The notes under the pieces are model-generated. The model was given only the letters and a program-made list of their open reading frames with translations, had not been told where the DNA came from and did not search any database. Shown here piece after piece: positions 58,831 through 64,000 of a stretch of DNA of 64,000 nucleotides. Numbering within the stretch: the first letter of the stretch is position 1; every line of letters begins with the position of its first letter. The stretch covers positions 62,001-126,000 of the forward strand of contig CBDFFN010000006.1 in assembly GCA_965246795.1 (NCBI GenBank), in the 5' to 3' direction. The DNA is from JAJXWB01 sp965246795. GTDB lineage: Bacteria; Pseudomonadota; Alphaproteobacteria; Rhizobiales; Beijerinckiaceae. The translations under genes were made by a program, and so were the position numbers.

Positions 58831-59706
58831 TTACGCCGTGCGTTGTGCCCGATCCTTGGCGTTCTGTGCCTCGATCCGCTCGCGCGCTTCGCGCCACTGG
58901 TCGGCCGACCATTCCCGCAATTCGTAGAAATTGCCACCGGCGGCAAGCGCCTGCGCGCCGTCCATCGCGATCGTCTCACCGGACAGCCAGCGACAGCCGT
59001 CAGACAGCAGGAAGGTCGCGAGATTCTGCAATTCCTCCATCGTGCCTTCGCGCCCCTGCGGATTGCGCTTGCGCGAGCGGGCGCCGGGCTCCTCGCCGGG
59101 GTTAAGGCGCTTGCTCATGCCTTCGGTCGGAATTTCGCCGGGCGCGATGCAATTGAGCCGGATGCCGTAGCGGCCCCATTCGGCGGCGAGCGACATCGTC
59201 ATCGCGTTGATCGCCGACTTGCTCATCGCGGATGGCACGACGAATGGCGACCCATTGCGAATCCACGTGGTCGTGATCGACACGACGCTGCCAGGGAGTT
59301 TGTGCTCGATCCAGCGCTTGCCCACGGCATGCGTGACGTAGAACGTGCCGTGCATCACGATGTTGGCGATGGCATCGAAACCGCGCGTGGAGAGGTCTTC
59401 GGTACGTGAGATGAAATTTCCGGCGGCGTTGTTGACGAGCCCCGTCAGCGGACCTTTGGCAAAAGCCTCCTCGACCATGTGATCGACGGCGGATGCGTCG
59501 CGGATGTCGATACCGAATGTCTCGACCTTGCCGCCATGCGCCTTCATCATCTCTTCGGCGGCCTGATCGAGCAGCACCTTGCGGCGCCCGCAGATGACGA
59601 CATCGGCGCCGAGTTGGAGAAACTTCTCGCTCATCCCGCGGCCGAGTCCCGTGCCGCCGCCGGTCACGAGAATGCGCTTGCCTTCGAACAGGTCTTTCTG
59701 AAACAC
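58831..59706 (-). CDS. SDR, 2,4-dienoyl-CoA reductase (DECR)-like
   Basis: 291 residues. The nucleotide-binding start is 'ILVTGGGTGLGRG', with 'NNAAGNF' next. The catalytic Lys is in 'PSAMSKSAINAM', where the usual Tyr is Ser, as in the peroxisomal 2,4-dienoyl-CoA reductase group; 'RLNCIAPGEIPTEGM' fits the same group. It probably uses NADPH to reduce dienoyl-CoA intermediates of unsaturated fatty acid breakdown. It is followed on the same strand by the L,D-transpeptidase after 160 bases, and preceded by the amidase gene 23 bases away. Confidence 0.85.
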   Translation of the reverse strand: MFQKDLFEGKRILVTGGGTGLGRGMSEKFLQLGADVVICGRRKVLLDQAAEEMMKAHGGKVETFGIDIRDASAVDHMVEEAFAKGPLTGLVNNAAGNFISRTEDLSTRGFDAIANIVMHGTFYVTHAVGKRWIEHKLPGSVVSITTTWIRNGSPFVVPSAMSKSAINAMTMSLAAEWGRYGIRLNCIAPGEIPTEGMSKRLNPGEEPGARSRKRNPQGREGTMEELQNLATFLLSDGCRWLSGETIAMDGAQALAAGGNFYELREWSADQWREARERIEAQNAKDRAQRTA

Positions 59707-59729
59707 CGATAATCCTCCGAATACGTTTC

Positions 59730-61151
59730 TCAGGCGTCTTCGCGCGCCCAGAGTTGCTTCACCAGAATGCCAGCTTCGTCTTCGATCGCTTGCGCCGCAT
59801 CGAGCGCGAGATCCTCGCGATAACGTCCCGCAATCAGCTGCACGCCGATCGGCTGCTGGCCGCGCAGCGCAACCGGCACGACGGCGCCGGGGAGTCCGAG
59901 CACGTTGATTGCCGAAATGAAACGCATTTCTTGAAAGAAAATGCGCTTGATGGCGTCGAGACTTTCGATGTCGGCGCGCGGACCGGGCGTCGGCTGCACC
60001 GTCGTCGGCGTCAGCACGACGGGATAATCTTCGAGAAACATCATCCAGTCGCGGATATGCGTCGAGCGCGCGGTGTAGGCCGCCATATAGCCCGGCATGT
60101 CCTGGATTTTCGCGAATGACTCGAAGCCGGCCCAGGCCTTCTTGAAATCGTCGCTGCCCATCTTGAGCATGGCGTCGCGGTTCATGACGTGCATCTCGGT
60201 GTTCAGCACGTCCGTCCAGGTCTGCCAGACTTTCGTGATGTCCGGCACCTCGCGCTCGCTGACGCGATAGCCGGCTTTATCCAGCGCATCGGCGGCCGTG
60301 CGCAAGGCGCTTCGTACGCTCGGATGCACATCCATGTCTTCGGGAATTTTCGCAAGCGCGACCTTGATCGGCTTCTTCGGCTTCGGGCCTTTCAGCGGCG
60401 CCGGCACCCACCACGGATCGCGTGGATCGCGCTGGCTCATGACTTCGAGCCCAAGCCGCACGTCAGCGACGCTGCGCGCGATCGGCCCCTGGCACGACAT
60501 TAGCGATGCGAGCATCGGCCGCTCGACCGTCGCGCTCGGATTGAAGGCGGGGATGCGGCCCTGCGTCGGCTTGATCGTCGCAACGCCGCAGCAATGCGCC
60601 GGCCAACGCAGCGAACCGCCGATATCGTTGCCATGTGCGATCGTGCCGATACCGGCGGCGACTGCAGATGCCGCACCGCCCGATGAGCCGCCGCATGTGA
60701 TGGCGTCGTCCCACGGGTTCAGGGTCAGCCCGTGCAAAACGTTGTCGGTAAAGCCGCGCATGGAAAATTCGGGCGCGTTGGTCTGGCCGAGGATGATCGC
60801 GCCGGCGTTGCGGAAGTTGCTCACGAGCGGCGCATCGTCGGGCGCAATGACATTCTCGAGCGCGACGACGCCGTTGGGCGTCGGCCGGCCCTTGATGTCG
60901 ACGTTTTCCTTGATGGTGATCGGAACGCCGTGGAGCTTTCCGCGCGGGCCGTTCTTGCGGAGCGTCTTATCGGCAGTCTTCGCGGTCGCGAGCGCCGCAT
61001 CGCTCATGTCGTAGACGACGGCGTTGAGCCGCGGGTTGACCGCATGCATCCGCTCGACATGCGCCTTCGTGACTTCGACGCAGGACACGTCGCCGTCGCG
61101 GATCGCGCGCGCCGTCTTCTTCGCCGTCCACTGCCAGATGGGTTTCGTCAC
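59730..61151 (-). CDS. Amidase signature-family enzyme
   Basis: 473 residues. The Ser-Ser-Lys triad is Lys81 ('ITIKENVD'), Ser156 ('GGSSGGAASA') and Ser180 ('DIGGSLRWPA'). This is the standard amidase signature with no extra domain. It hydrolyses an amide in the cytosol; it is not GatA, as no gatB or gatC is present and the C-terminus differs. It is one of two genes on the same strand with the DECR-like SDR, so a shared catabolic use is possible. Confidence 0.92.
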   Translation of the reverse strand: MTKPIWQWTAKKTARAIRDGDVSCVEVTKAHVERMHAVNPRLNAVVYDMSDAALATAKTADKTLRKNGPRGKLHGVPITIKENVDIKGRPTPNGVVALENVIAPDDAPLVSNFRNAGAIILGQTNAPEFSMRGFTDNVLHGLTLNPWDDAITCGGSSGGAASAVAAGIGTIAHGNDIGGSLRWPAHCCGVATIKPTQGRIPAFNPSATVERPMLASLMSCQGPIARSVADVRLGLEVMSQRDPRDPWWVPAPLKGPKPKKPIKVALAKIPEDMDVHPSVRSALRTAADALDKAGYRVSEREVPDITKVWQTWTDVLNTEMHVMNRDAMLKMGSDDFKKAWAGFESFAKIQDMPGYMAAYTARSTHIRDWMMFLEDYPVVLTPTTVQPTPGPRADIESLDAIKRIFFQEMRFISAINVLGLPGAVVPVALRGQQPIGVQLIAGRYREDLALDAAQAIEDEAGILVKQLWAREDA

Positions 61152-61286
61152 GCGGGAACTCCTCGGTTAGCGGTACCGTAGCGGAGGGGCAGGCGGGCCG
61201 TCGAGGCGGCCGTGTAGCGCAGGGGCGATTGACAGGGCTCGGGCGCGCCGGAATGGCTGCTGCAACCTTCCCGAGCCACGAGCCAC

Positions 61287-62102
61287 ATGTCCGACCATCT
61301 CTTCGACCGCGCAACGCAACTGCAGCCACAGGGCGACAACACGTTCCTGGGTCACGCGAGCGAGGACTATTGGGCCTTTGTCGGGCCGTTCGGCGGCACA
61401 TCGGCCGGCGTGATGCTGCGTGCCGTGATGGATCATCCCGCACGCATCGGCGAACCCTTGGCGCTGACCGTCAACTACGCCGCGCCGCTCGCGAAAGGGC
61501 CGTTCGAGGTGATCGCGAAGCCGGCGCGAACGAACCGTTCGACTCAGCACTGGTCGCTCGAATTACGGCAGGGTGACGAGGTCGTGCTCACAGGCACCGC
61601 CGTCACCGCGGAGCGTCGCGAGAGTTGGACGCATGCGCCGGCTGTCTTACCAAGAGTCCCACAACCGAACGAAATGCCCGAGTACCGCATGCAATCCGGG
61701 GGGCCGGAATGGGTGAAGCGCTACGAGTTTCGTTTCGTCGAGGGCGCACCGCGCATGGGCGAGGTTTCCGCGGCATCACCGGCCGACACGCGTTCGAAAC
61801 TGTGGATGCGCGATGCGCCGCCGCGCCCGCTCGATCATTCTGCGCTCGCTGCAATGTCGGATGCATTTTTCGCCCGCATCTTTCACGCGCTCGGCGCGAT
61901 GACGCCGTTCGGCACTGTGTCGATCACGACCTATTTCACCGGCAGCGCGGACGAGATTGCGCGGCAAGGCGACAGGCATCTGCTCGGCGTCGCCGACGCA
62001 CGGCGTTTTTATCGCAGCTATTTCGATCAGAGCGTTGAACTCTGGAGCGCCGACGGTGTGCTTCTCGCAACCGGCATGCAGGTTTGTTACTTCAAGGCGT
62101 AG
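61287..62102 (+). CDS. Acyl-CoA thioesterase-family protein (TesB-like double hotdog)
   Basis: 271 residues. The first hotdog has 'WAFVGPFGGTSAGVMLRAVMDHP' in parts and 'LTVNYAAPLAKGPFEVIAKPART' in parts; the second has 'FFARIFHALGAMTPFGTVSITTYF' in parts and 'SYFDQSVELWSADGVLLATGMQV' in parts. This is the TesB/thioesterase II-like double hotdog. It likely hydrolyses acyl-CoA. Its last 11 bases overlap the end of the convergent rlmE gene. Confidence 0.85.
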   Translation: MSDHLFDRATQLQPQGDNTFLGHASEDYWAFVGPFGGTSAGVMLRAVMDHPARIGEPLALTVNYAAPLAKGPFEVIAKPARTNRSTQHWSLELRQGDEVVLTGTAVTAERRESWTHAPAVLPRVPQPNEMPEYRMQSGGPEWVKRYEFRFVEGAPRMGEVSAASPADTRSKLWMRDAPPRPLDHSALAAMSDAFFARIFHALGAMTPFGTVSITTYFTGSADEIARQGDRHLLGVADARRFYRSYFDQSVELWSADGVLLATGMQVCYFKA

Positions 62103-62805
62103 CGGGTTCGCCCGTTCCACGAAAACCTGTGGCCACGACATAGAGCTCGGCGGAATCGGCACGGCTTGCGGCGGGCTTCGCGTGCCGCACGACAGCGAAA
62201 TCCTTCTTCAGCCGTGCAAGCAGTGCGCCTTCCGTGCCGCCTTGCAGAACCTTCGCGACGAAGACGCCACCCGGCGCCAGAACTTCGCAGGCAAATTCAA
62301 TCGCGAGTTCGGCCAGCGCGACAATCTTCAGATGGTCCGTCTGGCGATGGCCCGTCGCATTAGCGGCCATGTCGGACAGCACGGCATCGGCCGGCCCAGC
62401 CATCATTTCACGTAATTTGTCCGGCGCATCTGCATCGAGAAAATCGAGCTTTGCAAAAGCAACACCGGGCAGGGGATCGATGTCGAGGATATCGATGCCA
62501 ACGACCTTGCCGTGACCTTTCTCCACGCCGACTTTCCCGGCCGCAACCTGCGCCCATCCGCCGGGCGCGGCGCCAAGATCAACGACGCGCATGCCGGGCT
62601 TCAACAGCCCAAAACGCTCGTCCAGTTCGGTCAGCTTGAAGGCAGCGCGCGAGCGGAAGCCTTCGCGTTTCGCCTGCGCGACATAGGGATCGTTGAGCTG
62701 ACGTTGCAGCCATAGCGTCGACGATTGCGTGCGCTTGCGAGCGGTCTTCACGCGCGTCTTGAGAGAACGCCCGGCCTCGCGGCCGGAACTTGCGGGCTTC
62801 TTCAC
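62092..62805 (-). CDS. rlmE: 23S rRNA (uridine 2'-O) methyltransferase
   Basis: 237 residues. The K-D-K-E tetrad is visible as 'RSRAAFKL', 'DMAANATG', 'VAKVLQGG' and 'SAELYVVA', with SAM motif 'VVDLGAAPGGWAQVA'. It methylates U2552 of 23S rRNA late in 50S assembly. The N-terminus is basic, as in alphaproteobacterial RlmE. The start overlaps the Ppx/GppA gene stop by four bases (ATGA), so the two are cotranslated. Confidence 0.95.
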   Translation of the reverse strand: MKKPASSGREAGRSLKTRVKTARKRTQSSTLWLQRQLNDPYVAQAKREGFRSRAAFKLTELDERFGLLKPGMRVVDLGAAPGGWAQVAAGKVGVEKGHGKVVGIDILDIDPLPGVAFAKLDFLDADAPDKLREMMAGPADAVLSDMAANATGHRQTDHLKIVALAELAIEFACEVLAPGGVFVAKVLQGGTEGALLARLKKDFAVVRHAKPAASRADSAELYVVATGFRGTGEPATP

Positions 62806-63908
62806 GCCGGCGCGCTCCGCCGCATGTCCGCCTGCATCAGCTCGATCAGCATACCTTCGCGTAATCCTCTGTCGGCGATGCGCACACGCGGTGCAGGAAA
62901 AGCACGCCGGATTGCCTCAAAAATCGCGCAGCCCGCGAGCACGAGATCGGCGCGGTCGCGGCCGATGCAGCCTTGCGCAGCGCGCTCCTCGTAACTCATG
63001 CCGCGCAGCCGCGCGATGGCGCGATCGACCGCATCACCGCTCATCCAGAGGCCATCGACGCGCCGGCGGTCGTATCGTTCAAGGCCGAGATGCACGCCGC
63101 CGATCGTCGTTACGGTGCCGGACGTGCCGAGCAGATGGAAATGCTTGCAAGGCTGCATCGCATTGACTGTCGTAACGAAAGGCGCGAGCGCCGCAGCGAA
63201 CAGCGCGATCATCTTCTCGTATTTCTCACAATCGACGCTTTCACCGCCAAATTTATCGGCGAGCGTGACGACACCAAGTTCGATCGACGTCCACGGTCCG
63301 GCCTTCGCGCAGCGTGTCGTCGCGCCCGGCTCGCGCGCGAGCCATACGATCTCGGTGGAACCGCCGCCGATGTCGAAGAGGATGACGTTGGCGGCGGTGG
63401 GATCGGCGAGCGAACCGCAGCCGGTTGCCGCAAGCCGTGCCTCCGTCTCGCGGTCGATGATTTCAAGGCGCAAGCCCGTCCGCTTTTCGACGCGTGCGAT
63501 GAACTCGGGGCCATTGGTTGCTGCGCGGCATGCTTCAGTCGCAATCAATCGTGCGCGTGTCACGCGGCGTTGGTCCATCTTGTCGCGGCAGATGTCGAGC
63601 GCGTCGAGCGCGCGCGCCATTGCCCCGTCGGACAGGCGGCCTGTGTGCAGCAATCCTTCGCCGAGCCGAACGATACGCGAGAACGCATCGACGACGCGCA
63701 AGCCTTCCGCACCCGACGGCTCTTCGCGGCCAGCCGGCGTCGCGACCAGCAGGCGGCAGTTGTTGGTGCCGAGATCGAGCGCGGCATAGACGTCGGATCG
63801 TGCCGTGCGAACCTGCCTATCCGTTCCGCTGCTGAGCACGGTCGCCTTTCGGGAAGACCGCCATGCGGTCCTGCGGCGCGCCTCGTTCACGCCGTTCATT
63901 TTCACCAT
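62802..63908 (-). CDS. Ppx/GppA exopolyphosphatase-family phosphatase
   Basis: 368 residues from ATG 63908. The ASKHA ATPase-like fold has 'AALDLGTNNCRLLVATP' near residue 42, 'VDAFSRIVRLGEGL', 'FDIGGGSTEIVW' and 'LLGTSGTVTTIGGVHLGL' in parts. Members hydrolyse polyphosphate or pppGpp. The N-terminal 35 residues are basic. Upstream of rlmE and overlapping it by four bases, an arrangement common in alphaproteobacteria. Confidence 0.93.
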   Translation of the reverse strand: MVKMNGVNEARRRTAWRSSRKATVLSSGTDRQVRTARSDVYAALDLGTNNCRLLVATPAGREEPSGAEGLRVVDAFSRIVRLGEGLLHTGRLSDGAMARALDALDICRDKMDQRRVTRARLIATEACRAATNGPEFIARVEKRTGLRLEIIDRETEARLAATGCGSLADPTAANVILFDIGGGSTEIVWLAREPGATTRCAKAGPWTSIELGVVTLADKFGGESVDCEKYEKMIALFAAALAPFVTTVNAMQPCKHFHLLGTSGTVTTIGGVHLGLERYDRRRVDGLWMSGDAVDRAIARLRGMSYEERAAQGCIGRDRADLVLAGCAIFEAIRRAFPAPRVRIADRGLREGMLIELMQADMRRSAPA

Positions 63909-64000
63909 AAACGTCGCCGCAGCGCCTGCAATGGTCGCGGTTGGCGAGCGCTTTCGGGAGAGCGGAACCGCAGCGTAGGCTAGGCATTTTCCAGTGCTCT

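Overview
The window looks like the chromosome of an alphaproteobacterium, most likely a member of the Hyphomicrobiales (Rhizobiales). The grounds are uniformly GC-rich coding sequence after about 8.2 kb, an ExoR-like Sel1 protein, a cycK/cycL-type ccmF-ccmH pair, a CHASE3 kinase with an HWE/HisKA_2-type receiver-kinase, a glnB-glnA operon, a TIGR01620/YcjX pair and several dispersed palindromic repeats of the kind common in this order. Genus and species cannot be fixed from the sequence alone.

Region 1 (1-8249) is accessory DNA ending at a tRNA-Val(UAC) gene. It holds the C-terminal end of a serine recombinase, a polytopic membrane protein with a channel-like C-terminal pore region, a small coiled-coil protein, an STM3941-like membrane protein, a P-loop DExx ATPase, a VapE-like (virulence-associated E) SF3/AAA+ helicase without a primase domain, a small excisionase-type HTH protein and a tyrosine integrase that overlaps it. 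Four tandem 9-bp repeats follow the VapE-like gene, a perfect 9-1-9 palindrome lies in the divergent control region, and repeated GGTATCC motifs sit at the integrase end. Together these resemble an integrative element or phage satellite with its own replication module. A gene-free 517-bp segment here is bracketed by perfect 15-bp inverted repeats.

Region 2 (8.3-21.1 kb) is mostly core genome: a ClpP-fold periplasmic protein, an M23 peptidase, Bcp peroxiredoxin, a 1178-residue AsmA-like envelope protein (probably started from a CTG codon), tyrS divergent from anmK, a three-gene signalling cluster (CHASE3 histidine kinase, CheY-like receiver, receiver-HisKA_2 kinase) and an alpha/beta hydrolase. 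A remnant of an SRAP gene lies between the hydrolase and glnA.

Region 3 (21.5-35.7 kb) carries glnB-glnA, a C-methyltransferase, eno, ilvD overlapping an ExoR-like gene, a DUF72 protein, xthA, a stand-alone CinA C-terminal domain, an AEC transporter, a PilZ protein whose last codons are a dispersed repeat, and a UbiH-like monooxygenase. Region 4 (35.8-49.6 kb) has ccmF-ccmH, a metallo-hydrolase/cobT/VOC overlapping cluster, a membrane histidine kinase, a GST, a uracil-DNA glycosylase-family protein, YcjX-TIGR01620, hemJ, an SDR and a branched-chain amino-acid type binding protein.

Region 5 (49.6-64 kb) has an Mla-type lipid transport operon (mlaE-mlaF-mlaD-lipoprotein), a dipeptide epimerase, an MFS transporter broken by a one-base frameshift, moaA, a DUF971 protein, a lectin-like secreted protein, an L,D-transpeptidase, a DECR-like SDR, an amidase, a thioesterase, and rlmE overlapping a Ppx/GppA phosphatase gene. 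Apart from the frameshifted transporter and the SRAP remnant, the core part looks intact.
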